Shown piece after piece: positions 23,544 through 37,715 of a stretch of DNA of 64,000 nt. The stretch is from Gelatoporia subvermispora B. Lineage: Eukaryota > Basidiomycota > Agaricomycetes > Polyporales > Gelatoporiaceae. Location: positions 372,001 through 436,000 of the forward strand of contig KB445802.1 in assembly GCA_000320605.2 (NCBI GenBank), written 5' to 3'. Numbering within the stretch: the stretch's first letter is position 1; the number at the start of each line of letters is the position of its first letter. Below the pieces are notes generated by a model. That model did not search any database. It had not been told where the DNA came from and was given only the letters and a program-made list of their open reading frames with translations. The position numbers were made by a program, and so were the translations under genes.

Positions 23544-24779
23544 TCACATCTGCTTGTATGATACTACGATCCTCCACTTCTTCGCATCTTTCTTGGCACG
23601 CTTGATATCTTCCTTCGTCCGCGGCGATTGGGCGATGCCCTTGGGCGATGTCGGAGGTGTATGCACTCCCGTCTCTGAATCAGTGTCGTTAGGGTCGAGG
23701 CCAGCTATGTCAGACGGTCTAGTACCAGGCATGTCGGCGGGAACCTGGCCAGCTCCTGGTCCGCTGTAACCAATCCGACCCTTCGCGAGGGCGACTTCCA
23801 TTTGTCGCGGATTGAAGAAGTGCTTTCGAGGAAGATCAGTAAACCGAAGAAATGAAACTAAGTATCGTTTTCTTACCTGGTTCCACTGAGTGATAATCTG
23901 AACAACATTGCCTCTCTTTCTCTTCTTCAGAATGTGTTCGACGCCCATGACCAGCGCAATGCCTAGACGTCCACATGTAGTCGTAAGCGATAGATTCAAC
24001 AGCGACAGGAAATATGTAAGATACCGACCAGGCAAGACACCAGCGCCGAGTGCCAGCGGCGCAAGGCCGGCGGCGGCCTTGTTGAGCGGAGTGAGACCTG
24101 AAGCTGTCTTACAGTGGTACAAGAACAGTAACCAGTCCTCCTTCCTGACATCGTGGGTAACGAACGGATGCGGCCTCGTGTCTGTCGGCGGAGCCATAGT
24201 CGGCCAGCCGGCCTGCAGGCTCGTCTTCACCGCCAGTAACGAACACGGCGGGAATGGCCCGTATGGCAGCTCGTATGGGGGCGGACGAGAGAATTGCGGC
24301 GGGGCTGGCTTCAGGATCTTGGTGGGGTTTTCGCCCGGAGCGATGTTATGCAGGAAGCCCTTGAATCCGTGTATTTCCGGAGGGGGTCCGCCGACCGGCG
24401 GATTGGACGATGGCGCATACGGAGACTCGCGTGGTGTGCTCGCCCCAGAGAAACCTGGATCTGGCAACTGGGAGCTTCCCGGCGAGAAATACGGACTCTG
24501 GGACTGGCGTCGAAGATACCAAAGCGGGTGAGGCGGTGTGAAATCAGATTCAATTGGAGCACTGAGTTTAGCGAAATTTACCATGTCCTGCGCATATCCC
24601 GGATCGTTTCCTGCGAAGCCTGACCCGGGAACCGGCATCGGCATGTAGGACGAGCCTTGAGGGTCATAGTACGACTTTCCATCGGTCGGCGACGCTGGTT
24701 TCGTTGACGGGTCGTACGATGGCGGAGGCGGGCTCTGAGGGGGCGCGTAGACAGCCTTTTCCTGTGGATAGGAGCTCAT
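23544..24779 (-). CDS. conserved agaricomycete protein, PHPFVTHDV family
   Basis: Unnamed family that I recall from many mushroom genomes; function unknown. The N-terminal third is proline/serine-rich (PPPPSYDP and similar). The core contains YGPFPP, PHPFVTHDVRKEDWLLFLYH, a glycine/alanine-rich hydrophobic stretch (AAAGLAPLALGAGVLP) and EHILKKRKRGNVVQIITQWNQ, then HFFNPRQMEVALAKG. The C-terminus is basic (KRAKKDAKKW). The whole span is one open frame, but two segments are better read as introns: 24028-23963 (66 bp) and 23876-23823 (54 bp). Both are multiples of three without stops, and their removal joins the conserved core (VLPGIALVMG and WNQHFFNP), giving 371 aa. A third candidate of 78 bp (24581-24504) is possible. 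The hydrophobic Gly-rich core may associate with membrane. The paralogue at 35392-36728 shares the core order. Confidence 0.75.
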   Translation of the reverse strand: MSSYPQEKAVYAPPQSPPPPSYDPSTKPASPTDGKSYYDPQGSSYMPMPVPGSGFAGNDPGYAQDMVNFAKLSAPIESDFTPPHPLWYLRRQSQSPYFSPGSSQLPDPGFSGASTPRESPYAPSSNPPVGGPPPEIHGFKGFLHNIAPGENPTKILKPAPPQFSRPPPYELPYGPFPPCSLLAVKTSLQAGWPTMAPPTDTRPHPFVTHDVRKEDWLLFLYHCKTASGLTPLNKAAAGLAPLALGAGVLPGRYLTYFLSLLNLSLTTTCGRLGIALVMGVEHILKKRKRGNVVQIITQWNQVRKRYLVSFLRFTDLPRKHFFNPRQMEVALAKGRIGYSGPGAGQVPADMPGTRPSDIAGLDPNDTDSETGVHTPPTSPKGIAQSPRTKEDIKRAKKDAKKWRIVVSYKQM

Positions 24780-25651
24780 AGTGGCGACAGTGGTCCTGGT
24801 AAGTTGTGAGGGCCTAGGAGCCCGTCCTCGAGCTTAAGACAAGACCACCAGCCGGCGGCAGCGAGCTAAGGAACACGCTTCTGGGGCATTTTGTTGCTTC
24901 TGAACCAACGAGAGTAGGGCGGTGATATGCGTCCGCAGCACGACATGACTTTGTCTGTCAGAGCGTTCTGCATAATCGGCCCTCGTCGTATGTGTGGTTT
25001 AAGCATGAGATTTCGATAGTAAACGCTCGTGAGCGGAACCAATATAACGGCGCCAGCGCTCCGAAAATCTGCGCCTTGAGCCTCTCAGCCAGGTTTATTT
25101 CCGAGTTATAGAGTATGAGAAATACGCAGGAGAGAGATTGACTTGAGATTCTCGTAGTTCGTCGAGATGCACGCGAGCCTGGGCGTCCCACGAAGTCTAA
25201 ACTAGGCTCCACAAGCTCAGATCTAGATCAAAAAGAGCGCGATTGCTCAGCTGAAAGATTGGTGTGATTTCTACGTCGGCCCCGAGTGGAAGAGTGCTTA
25301 CATCGATGGCGCTAGAATATCGCATAGCAACGCTTGGAGGAGGCACTACAGGTGCATCGCGTACGACATGCGCAGTAGATCCTTCACTTCTACGACGGCG
25401 CCCAGCTGCCACTCGCGTCATGATCCACGCACATAGGACGGAGCGAACCTCACACCGAACAGCATCCACGCGTCCGCATTAACCCTCAGCCTCAGAGCCT
25501 GAGGAAGGAACTGCGGAGATGAGAAAAAGTCGATTACAGAATCGAAGAAATGCGAGGCTACGATCGACACACGAGTCCACCCAATAATACAGAGCAATCA
25601 CTGCATGCAGCGCCCCCCTGCCAGTCCCTTCCGTCCTGGTACCATGCGCAC
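24780..25651. other. intergenic region, no gene seen
   Basis: Between the start of the 24.8-kb gene and the stop of the calcineurin gene, both on the minus strand. Only short open frames without motifs; it should hold the promoter of the former and the 3' end of the latter. Confidence 0.5.
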
Positions 25652-28245
<2,594 letters not shown>

Positions 28246-28625
28246 TGCTGGGATGGAGGAGAATGCTGGCAGTAGGAAAGAGAGGAAAGGTTCGGGTGAA
28301 GCGGTGGTGACAGGCGGGCAGACGGGCGTCTGGCCTTGGCGTTGGTGGATATCGCTCTGGCGAGTGTCTGCTGAGCGCTGCTGAGCGGGGTTTGAACTGC
28401 TTACACCGGAATATGCTTACACCCAGTTACACCCAGTAAACAGCCTCCTCGCTGCCATATCGACGGAAGCAATTACTCCTAACGACTTCGCTTATCTCGC
28501 AAAACTATTCTACTCCTTGTCTGGGCCTGATCGTATAACACCCCGCCGGGCCCTCTCGAACTGAGCACGTCCGCGAACTCGGGCGCCGCCAATCGATATG
28601 ACATTCGCACGCCCAAAGCTGGCCA

Positions 28626-29776
28626 TTATGAACCAAAGTACATTGACAGTACATGCTTCGCAACATTGAACCCTAATAACGACGCAACATATCCTGTGAA
28701 CAGCGGTAGTAGTGGGGCCAGGAGCACCTCTGTCCGGACCAGGAATGGTAGGGCTGTCATATGCGATCAGCACAGCTACAGGCCAGATAGAAGCGTGCTC
28801 GTACCGTTAAGTCCTAGGTAAACACCGTAGACGTATTGGGCAAACCTGTTCACGAGTTAGACAGTGCAGGCAAGTTATATAGCATACGTACGCCGCGAGG
28901 TACAGTGTATTGGATATGAAAAGACATATCCAGTTATTCTTGAGGATAATTGCTACCAGGAATAGCTGCGCAATATAGAGCATCAAGAAGAACGGGAAGA
29001 ACGCGTTCGTGTGCACATCAAAGGCGTAGGCCCATTCTACTTTAGAGTCTGCTGGTGTCGAGTGCGATGGTGGCGACAGCAAGACACCGTTCGAGAACGC
29101 CCTGCAGTCAAGCTCAGCACATGTCCGGCACGGGAAGCCTCTCGGTACTCACCATAGTATGGTTGCGACGATGACGCCCACAAGCAGATAGTCTCGTATG
29201 ATCATCAGGAGCGCTAATTGTATCGCCTGTAGTGGGGTATACGAATATACTACAGACCACGCTATGGCAGCCACTGCACGGAGCTGAGCGACAAGTCCAC
29301 CTCATATCATGAGACAGACATACCGGACAAACATGCCGCAAGGAGTACCAAGATAGCTGGGTCATCTCTTGCCCATGTATTCTTCGTCTCTACGGTCACC
29401 GATCAGACAGGCCAGGAATGCAGAAGTATAATGCAAACGTTTGTGAAAGTATACATTGCGGTACCTGGTTGTATACCGGTAGTGAGTCGGTGAACAGTTG
29501 CATGTTATAGCACGAATAGTCTGCTCACACTCGCTTCGGTGACAAGCATAGATACGTCAACTGCCAAGCCGCTAGTTCAAAGTCCTACTTCGCAGATTTG
29601 ATGACATCCTCAGAAATTGCTAAATGGTTCCAACTACCAACCATTTGCTGGAACCTATGCAAGCGGCGGAATATCGCTGGGATGCGGCTGGACATCGACG
29701 AAGACGTCCTCGAGTTTCCGTGGCCATTGAGGTTGTAGGACGAGACTGTCGGAGAATTCAGAGGAAGCACAGACAT
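28626..29776 (-). CDS. UNC50/Gmh1 family Golgi membrane protein
   Basis: Multi-pass Golgi/ER protein; yeast Gmh1 interacts with Arf-GEFs, and animal UNC-50 is needed for receptor trafficking. Model: 29776-29642, 29584-29529, 29464-29439, 29389-29324, 29273-29153, 29101-28892, 28845-28805, 28753-28626, giving 260 aa. Family signatures: PAIFRRLHRFQQMDFELAAW, YRNVYFHKQTKNTWARDDPA, VEWAYAFDVHTNAFFPFFL, NNWICLFISNTLYLAA, LGLNALPFLVRTE and SLLGFNVAKHVLSMYFG. Five to six hydrophobic segments are visible. Each of the eight small exons is needed to rebuild the alignment, including one of 26 bp and one of 41 bp. The gene is divergent from the WW-domain gene, with 261 bp between start codons. Confidence 0.93.
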
Positions 29777-30037
29777 ATCCGGTAGCCACCAGTATTACAA
29801 GAGTAATAAGAACGGACAGAAGACAACTCCAGTGAAGGAATGCCGGTGTGGAGACTTGAATATCTTGTGCGCGGCAACGCGACTGCGAGGCTGCACCAAT
29901 GCGTGTGGCACGTGCTCCTTCTTCAAGCGGAGACGCGCGGACTTCGAACGCCTTGACCCAGCGTCTGTGCACGGTCGACCTCGTCGAATACAACGACACC
30001 GACGCCTCCAACTCTGTCACACGCAGCTCCCACCACG
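29777..30037. promoter_or_regulatory. shared divergent promoter (UNC50 / WW-domain gene)
   Basis: The 261 bp between two outward-pointing start codons must contain both core promoters and leaders. I see no clear TATA box, which would fit housekeeping-type expression (inference). Confidence 0.55.
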
Positions 30038-33000
30038 ATGGAAGAAGACGCCGAGGTCCTCGATTGGGGAAACGACGATGACGAGCAGAAGGCGATCTCC
30101 GAGGGTTTTCGCGATGCAGAGGACGCGGAAGATGCGGTGTCGCTCGGTGGCGATGAAGACGATATGCTTCAGTTCCACCCATACCAATCTAGAGAGCAAG
30201 AAGAATCCAATCCCCAGCCTAGTACACCGAAGCAGGCAACATATTCGCAACTGCCACCGCCGACGCGCGAGGTACAACGCGAGCCACAAAGCAGCGCTCA
30301 AAAACCTGCGCCTGCGCCACAGCAGGCCTCTGACCCTCCCCCGCTCACGCGCACGTACTCTGGTGCCAAGCTCACTCATGCTCTCCCACCAAAGCCTGTG
30401 GTCTCCTTCCCCCCTCTTGTGTCGTCGACGCCCGCCCAGATCACCACCCTGGCTGGCCCAATGGTAAACCGGGATCGCAGGGCTAACGGACACGCCAAGC
30501 CGAGTTCTTCTAGCGATGGTCGGGATTCGCGGGACGCGCTCCCGCCAAACTGGGAGGTGAGGTACCCCAGGACTGGCAGCAGAGACTCGTACTACTATTA
30601 CAATGTCAAAACGCACGAGTCCACATGGACTCGTCCAGGCTCGGTGAGCGGTCGATCGTCTCCCTCCAAAGATAGGGAGCACGGTATTGTGCGCAGAGGC
30701 GAAGGGCGCTCTCCCGCACCCGGTGCTCTTGACGATCGCGCTGATACTAGCGAGAGTAACCTAGGACCTCGTTCGACACGCAAAGAGCCCCGACACAGGT
30801 CTCCCGAGCCAAATGACGCCCTCTCCTACCAAGATCGCCACTATCGACCTGGTGGCGCGCAAGGCGCATTGCCCGCCACAGACTTGGGCGACCGACGAGA
30901 CGACGACCGGCGCGACGGTGAGCGACGCAGCGACAAGAAGACGCGCGGAGCGTCGCCACCGTCGCATCGCGATGCTTCTTATAGTGTGGCTCGCGGATCG
31001 TCCCCATCGCGCCGGACATCTGACCGGAGGAGGTCGCGCTCTGTCACACCGCCGCGTCGCGACCAGCCGCTTCAAGATCGGCATGCCCGCCCGCGCAGAG
31101 ACCTCACTCCGCCTAGACCTCCAGCGGATCATGGTACGTGGAGAGACGCGCCGCGTCAAGAATCTGAAGCCCCCCGGCACGACCGCGACTGGGCCTCCTC
31201 GCGAAACTCGACATCCATGGACACTGCACCGTTCCGCGGCCGGCAGCCACCCACCGAACCGGTAGCGTCTGCCCAGTATCCGCCTGCGCCTCGAGATCAG
31301 CTCGCCCGCCACGCCCCCGCTGAGTGGTCTACATCGAGTACGTTATTCGCCTCATCCCCCACCTCCTGTGTCCGGCGCCTGTGCTCCTCCCGAGGTGGAG
31401 GACGCGTTTTCAGCTGTTGTCTCGAGAAGCCTTGGGAGTTGAGCTGCGCTTTCATGTATCCCCTTCTTTGTTCGGCCTCTTCGCGTAATCGACTCCAGGA
31501 CGCTCATCATGGATCCCTCTCTTTTTTCCCCTTCCAATTCTTCCACTACCTCCCCCCATCCCTTTCTTGCCTCTCTCTTTTGACATACAGGAGCTAGATC
31601 CCCGCCAACTCGTCCACGTGATGGCGTCTCGGCGAACGAGAGACGTGACCTGCCACCAAGAGCGTCACATGAAGATTATGCGCGCACAAGAGGCGGGAGC
31701 CCAATAATTTCCAAACGAGTATCTCGGTTTGACCGAGGACCGAGCCCCCCTGCAGAGTCGCCAGCACAGCGTGGTCGAGAGTCTTTAGGAAATGCTGACA
31801 CCATCCCTCAGAGGAGGTCTAGGGAGACGGAGTCCGCGGACATGGATGCGGACTATGAGACGAAGCGAAGGCGCATTGGTGACCGATACTCTGACTCTCC
31901 GCCCGCGCGTCGCTCCGCGGCCCTTCCGCCAACCTTGTCCTTACCCGAGCGGCCGAACGTCGACGCATTCCCGCCGTCTGCGCTCCAGAGCGACCCTACA
32001 CGTACGTACTTCCCCGCTCGCCACGCCGTCGTTCTTCGTACCGACTTTATCCGACATATTCTTTGGACGGCTTCGTCTCCTCTCTGTAGGTCGCAAACGG
32101 GCACCGCTGCCGCCGCAGAATGTTCTCGCACCGGACTCTGGGTATTTCCTGCCGGGACCTGGTGGCCTCGCGCCACCGCCGTATTACCCTCCCCGCGCTG
32201 CCCCCTCTATGGTTACTGACCTACCCAGTGACCTTCCTTCAGCACCACGGCGGCAGGTCCCACCTCAAGCGCCTCACAACCGAGAATCCGATATCGACCG
32301 CGGTGTGCGCGAGCCCCCGAGACTCCCGCCTGTATCGACAACGCGCTCAAGCCGCCTCGACGTGTCTCCAACGTCGCCGACTGCACCTCGAGACTTCGCA
32401 GGGCCTGATCGGGATGTGATGGATGTAGACAGAGTGCCGCCGGCTCGCCCCGCAGGGCAACACCCGCAACGCCCGTCGGGAATGTATGCTGACCGTATCG
32501 CAGATGCGCAGAAGGAAGGGCTGCCCAGAGCTCCGAGGGCCATGCAAGGCAGGGGACCAGGGCCGAGGCCTTATGCGGGTCTTCCCCCGCAGCCGCCGCC
32601 GTATTCTGCGGCACGTGCGCAGGAGCAAGATCCCGTCTCTGCGAATGCGCTGCGCGCTCGTCCTCCGCATACGCAACATGATCGTGATGATGGCTGGACG
32701 CAGCGGCGCGGTCCGCCGGGGGCTCCGTTGGGGTTCTCACGGGCGCCTGTGGAAGATGAGGACATGCAGTCGCGGCGCGCGGAGATACCGCGTCTGCCTG
32801 CTCGCAATGGACTCCCCGAGAGACCGGTTTCGCACGCAAGGGAGCATACTGAAAGGATGCCGCAGCTGGTACTTTTTTTCCTTGCCCCTGCAGTGATCTT
32901 CACATTGACCACGTTGCGACAGGATGCCCGAGAGACGCCCACGATGCCTTCGAGATACCCGCAGAGAGCGCCGGATGGCCCTGTCTCGGGCACGAACAGC

Positions 33001-34629
33001 GTCCCCATCGGGAACCGCAGGCCATCGGTGACTGACCAAAACCCGCCGCATTCTCCTGTAGAACGCTACCACCCTCTTGGTGCTCCCGAGCGTGACCGTG
33101 AGCCGGCGCCGCCGGGACGTTCGGCGTATCGCCCGCAGGATGAATATGTTCAATCGGTAAGTAGTGGTCCGTGGTTGTGGATTAATCATTCGAGGCTGAA
33201 TCGCGCCATTACAGACCTCTCCGACTACACCGTCCGCTCGGTTCAGTGGGAGTGTGGACGACGCTGCGCACACGCAACGTGGGCAGTATGGTGCACCTTC
33301 GACGCGCAACAGCTCCTCAGTCAGTGGCACCACATATTTGTCTTGTCATCGGTCTTGACCTCTCGTTTTACAGACCTTCCCTCGCGCACCCGCTGGCCGT
33401 GATGTAGAGCCGCCCTCTGGTCCTCGGAGTGATGCGTACCCCCGAGATGCTCCTAGAGATGCACTACGACCCCCGCGCCACGTATGTTTTGGGATGTAAT
33501 CGGGGTATTTCAGCCACTGATATTTGGTTAGTCCCGCTTCGGCCCTGAAAACAGAGACACTCTGCCTGCCTCTGCACATGCGGAACCACCACGCGTCTGG
33601 TTCACCCGAGAGGAGTCAGAACACCGCTCGCGGATGTACCCGCCTCAAGACGCTCCTCCGCCTGCACCAGCGCCTCGTGGCCTGCGACAGGAGTCCGAGA
33701 CGTGGAACCATTATGACGCCGAACCTGAGAGGTCGCGGCGGATGGAAGAATCCAATACCGCTCGTGGTGGAAGAAGCCACGATGCGAGCGACCGCAGTGT
33801 AACGCCGGAGAAGTCATATGGCAGTAGACGCCAACAGGACTCATTGGACGACTACAGAGGCCGTGGAGATGTCCCCGAGACGCGGTCTCGCCCCCGCCAA
33901 CATAGCCCGCAAGGACGGTATCACTCGCGCGCTGACCACGCCGAAGACAGGTATCGGGAGCCATCGCCGCCGGCATCCTCGCGTACTCGCGAGCGCGACA
34001 GCTACCCCAACGCTCCACAACACTACGAATATTACGAACCACGCGAAAAGGCCGCAGCGGTCGTCGAAGGATCCACCAATATTGAATCGACCCATATTTG
34101 GGTCCAAGTGGAAGCTCAAGCGCCAGGGTCCTTGCCTGTGTCCCTGCCCCCGAAGCCGGTCGACCATGACCTGTCCCTCGACTCTCCACAAATGTCTATG
34201 GCCGAGTTGGATGGAGGGAGGATGTCTAAACCTGTGCGCATCAGACGTCGCCCTCTGTCTCCCAAACGCTCGGTGGACGATTTTGCGGAACCGGCCAAGT
34301 CAAGCCACGATGATGACCACCTTGCAGCTATGGCGGAGTCCTCGCTGCCTCTTAGCAGAGACATGCGACCGACTCCGAAGCGCGGTAACTCACTTCTTTC
34401 CAGACTGGCCGACGCTCCGTCGGACATGGGCTCGCCGTCGTTGCGCGATCGGGTGGAAGGTTCACCGAATGCGGCGGGCGACGATATGTACCAGGACCCG
34501 GACTCAATGGAGGTGGACCAATGGGATGGCGGCCGGAATGGAGACCCGGGCATGCGGGGTATGCGAGGAAAGAGACGCGGTATGAAGCGAGGACGAGGTA
34601 GGGCCCGCGGCTGGGCGCCTACGCACTAA
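30038..34629 (+). CDS. WW-domain protein with R/S/D/P-rich body
   Basis: Probably a nuclear RNA-processing or transcription-linked protein. Model: 30038-31337, 31591-32001, 32090-32868, 32923-33156, 33215-33319, 33374-33481, 33532-34629, giving 1344 aa. It starts acidic (MEEDAEVLDWGNDDDEQ). One WW domain lies at about 168-200 (LPPNWEVRYP..YYYYNVKTHESTWTRP), with both tryptophans and the aromatic patch that binds proline-rich ligands. The remainder is disordered: RS/RD dipeptides, SP/TP sites and PPR clusters, ending in a basic RGKRRGMKRGRGRARGW tail that suggests RNA binding. Introns are 50-58 bp except intron 2 (88 bp) and intron 1 (253 bp, 31338-31590). Intron 1 is suspiciously long, and part of it, proline-rich in another frame, could be coding. 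The WW call is firm; the splicing or transcription role is inference from composition. Confidence 0.82.
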
Positions 34630-35391
34630 AGGACATCGTTACATGTATCATTCCATTCATCTTGTGGTTTCTAGCGCAGAATGGTTTGCACACTATCACA
34701 GCAATCGAGGGTGCTCGTGCATCGCTTTGTGAACGCACTCCCGTGCGATCGGGGCAAATACACCCAGGCAAAGCGCAGGTGGGACTTGCGATCCAGATAA
34801 GTCCAGAGTACCGAGAAAGCTGTCGACGGCTCAATTCCTCGATCATTATAACGAGAAGTTGGGTCTGCAATGTCTGTACTCATCACCGCAGAAGAATGCA
34901 GTCGAGTGTGGTCATTCAAACTACCTTGGAGAGCGTCTACAGTCGTGAGGTTGGGCGTATTAAAGAGACGCCGAGTACAATGTCTTTCCACCGTCTACAA
35001 GAGATCACGCGCTCCGCCGATCGGAGTAACGGGCATGTGTTTCGGAGGAAGTCGATTGGCGATCAGGCGTGCATCACCACACTCAGCAGCTCTCCCTGGC
35101 GCCTCAGTCAATACTAATGCACGAGTTCGTCTAGTCAAACACTGGGGTAGCGGGCGCTGATGGGAGACAGCTCTGCGATCTTCACCGGGTTTGAGGCCCT
35201 TAGTTCGCTGACACAGCTCGTGAGTAGGCATGAAGAGCTTTTCCGACGACATGATAGCGCAATGCAGTGTTCTTCCGGACTACACGTTCCGTCCATGCGC
35301 ATCGCATCAAACCACATTCGCCTCATATATGGTCGATATCAACCGGTGTTGCCATAACATACTACCATAACCTGTGTGGTCAACCTCTGAG
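34630..35391. other. intergenic region, no gene seen
   Basis: Between two + strand genes. Only short overlapping open frames; it should contain the 3' end of the WW gene and the promoter of the next gene. Confidence 0.5.
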
Positions 35392-36728
35392 ATGCGCAAG
35401 CTTAACTACTCTTCCGAACTGTCTAACTCCAGTCAGCCGCTACTGTCTTTCTCCCCTCAGTATGTCCCCGACGGTGATGTAACAATGGACGATGCTCTCC
35501 CGCCAGCGTATGAGGATGCTGGGACACACACACCGGATCTTCAACGCTCGCGATGTCAGCATGGTGATACAGATGTAGGAGCGTATGATTTTGCAAATAA
35601 GACCTACGATCAGTTGGCATCCGGCGCCGCGGGACCCGGAAGTTCTTGCACTCATGCTCAACTTACGGCGCTCCCAGAGGTGTTTATTCACATCCAGAAC
35701 TATCGCATGGTCAGCAGAATACTGTCTTACGGAACAAAATTTTGGGTATTCTGAAGCAAACGTTTAACAGCACAGCCATCTCCGCCTAGCGGAGGATCTC
35801 CATATAGTCACATCTGTGGGACTACAGCCGTTGCTCCCCAAACGACTACGAACATTGCAGTGGGATCATCGTACTCTTTACCAGATGAACCGAAAAGAGA
35901 GAAAAAAATTTGCGGCGGCAAAAAGCCTTCCAAAATCTTGGACCCACCACCAGCTTGCTTCTCCCGTGCCTTGCCGTCAAATCTATCTTACGGCCCTTTT
36001 CCTGACATCTCGATCATGTCCATCAATAAGAGTCTTGAGGATGGTTTCACCCTCGCCTTCCCGCCCTCCGCGATGATTCCGCACCCGTTTGTGATGCATG
36101 ACGTGACACAACATGACTGGACATTATTTATACAGCAGATCAAAGCCGTTGCCGGTTTAAGCATCACAGACAGGGTTATTGCTAATGTGGTGCCGTTGGC
36201 GTTGAACGCAAACTTGATACCATGTCAGTCAACATCTGTTTTGCGACTGAAGTCGATTGACATGGTCACAGCTCTGCTCATGACGGGCGGAATTGAGATC
36301 GGTATGAAGGCAAAGAAAGTGACAAGCATAGCTGAGCTAATAGAGCAGTGGAACCTGGTATGTGTGCCCTTGTTACCGCCAGAACCTTACTATGCGACTG
36401 ATTCTTCGATGCACAGTACTTCTTTGGTCCCCGCCGTATCAGCATCGAACTATGGCGAGGTAGAATATGTTGCACGGATTCCAGCACGGCCTCTTCTGAG
36501 ACTCAGGAGCTCCCAAATAATCAGAGCATGCAGTCATTCGAAAATTTGGACCCTATGGCCAGTGGCAAACAGGAGCGTCGACGCGAGAAGAAGGCGCTTG
36601 AAAGGGTGAAGAGGCTCCGCAAAAACGCTATAAAGCAAGAGCAGAAGGAGACGAAGCGCGCTGAGAAGGAAGCAAGGAGTGAACAATGGACGTTGGTGAT
36701 TTCACATCATATTTCCGCTCGATGGTGA
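35392..36728 (+). CDS. PHPFVMHDV family protein, diverged paralogue
   Basis: Paralogue of the gene at 23544-24779; function unknown. Model: 35392-35709, 35776-36223, 36272-36357, 36417-36728, giving 387 aa. Shared core in the same order: SYGPFPDISIM, IPHPFVMHDVTQHDWTLFIQ, NVVPLALNANLIP, then after an intron LLMTGGIEIGMKAKKVTSIA and ELIEQWN, then YFFGPRRISIELWRGR. The tail is a long basic/acidic charged helix (REKKALERVKRLRKNAIKQE and on), likely a coiled coil. The intron at 36224-36271 is 48 bp, in frame and at the same core position as in the other copy. The start is uncertain: ATG at 35392 is the first in frame, but an acceptor-like CTCCCCTCAG before 35461 could mean that the first exon lies elsewhere or that translation starts at a later ATG near 35485. 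Confidence 0.65.
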
Positions 36729-37715
36729 TTGTATATTATACGTCCCGGTATGACGATCAGATTCACGATCATCTCTAGAGGAAGATGATACATCTCGCGG
36801 TTGCATGTCTGTATGTCGAGGCTGACCAGAAAGGTCAGATGCCCACTTTTGAAACATCTCTACGAGATATTTGCTCGGCATTGTACCATTTAGCAAGCCC
36901 ATTTACTTTATATGATTCGCACCTAATGGATTGCCCGTTGTTGACTAGCCTTGTATCGATGTATCGAATATGCATGGGTGAAGATCTCAGTGTTCTCACG
37001 GAAAGCTTCCTGACCTGTCGCTCAGCCCATATAAACCGAACGCCTGACAGTGTGGTCATAAGGTTTGAACTACACTGTATAACCGATATCACTCTGGGTG
37101 CCACATCTATTGACATCCATTCGTCGGTCGGTATCTCCTTGCTACGTCTCGGCGGACACCATTATTCGCGTTGACCATGGTCATTGTGCGAAGAACAGGT
37201 AATGGCATCCCCAGATCCGAACCCGCTTCCCGAAGCTATGCGAGAGAGGTATTGTCAATCTCTTCTTTTGCGATTTTACTCCTGATGCTGGTGAGTAAAT
37301 CAGCCAGTACTACCCGTAAGATCCGCCCCAATAGTTTAATAGACGTTCTCTCAACCTGCAGAACTCATGGACATTGGTTTGGGTCTTTCTGAATTCATTT
37401 CTTCCACAGCAAATTCGGCGCCCGTCGTATGGGCATCTATTCAAGTTGCAGAGTCCTATAGAGCACCTACAAATGATTTGTTTCCTAGCAGTAATCCAAT
37501 TTCGACTTCGTCCAGGCAAGTGCGTGGGTACCTGCTGGACAAGAACCGCACGGTGTGAGACAGGGTCATCACACAAGTGCTAAGAAGTCGGTTGAGATGT
37601 TCTTACATCTGCGCTGGCTTCTGCGCCCCTTGCCCACTCGCAGTACAAGCGTACTTTCAACCACACAAGATACTAGCCGGTGTCCATCGTATCTTCGCTC
37701 CTGGCTCGACCTTGA
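36729..37715. other. region without a supported gene
   Basis: An open frame at 36785-37174 (+) has no recognisable motif and is opposed by open frames on the other strand. Other frames at 37171-37583 are short. This may be decayed coding DNA; nothing is identifiable. Confidence 0.4.
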
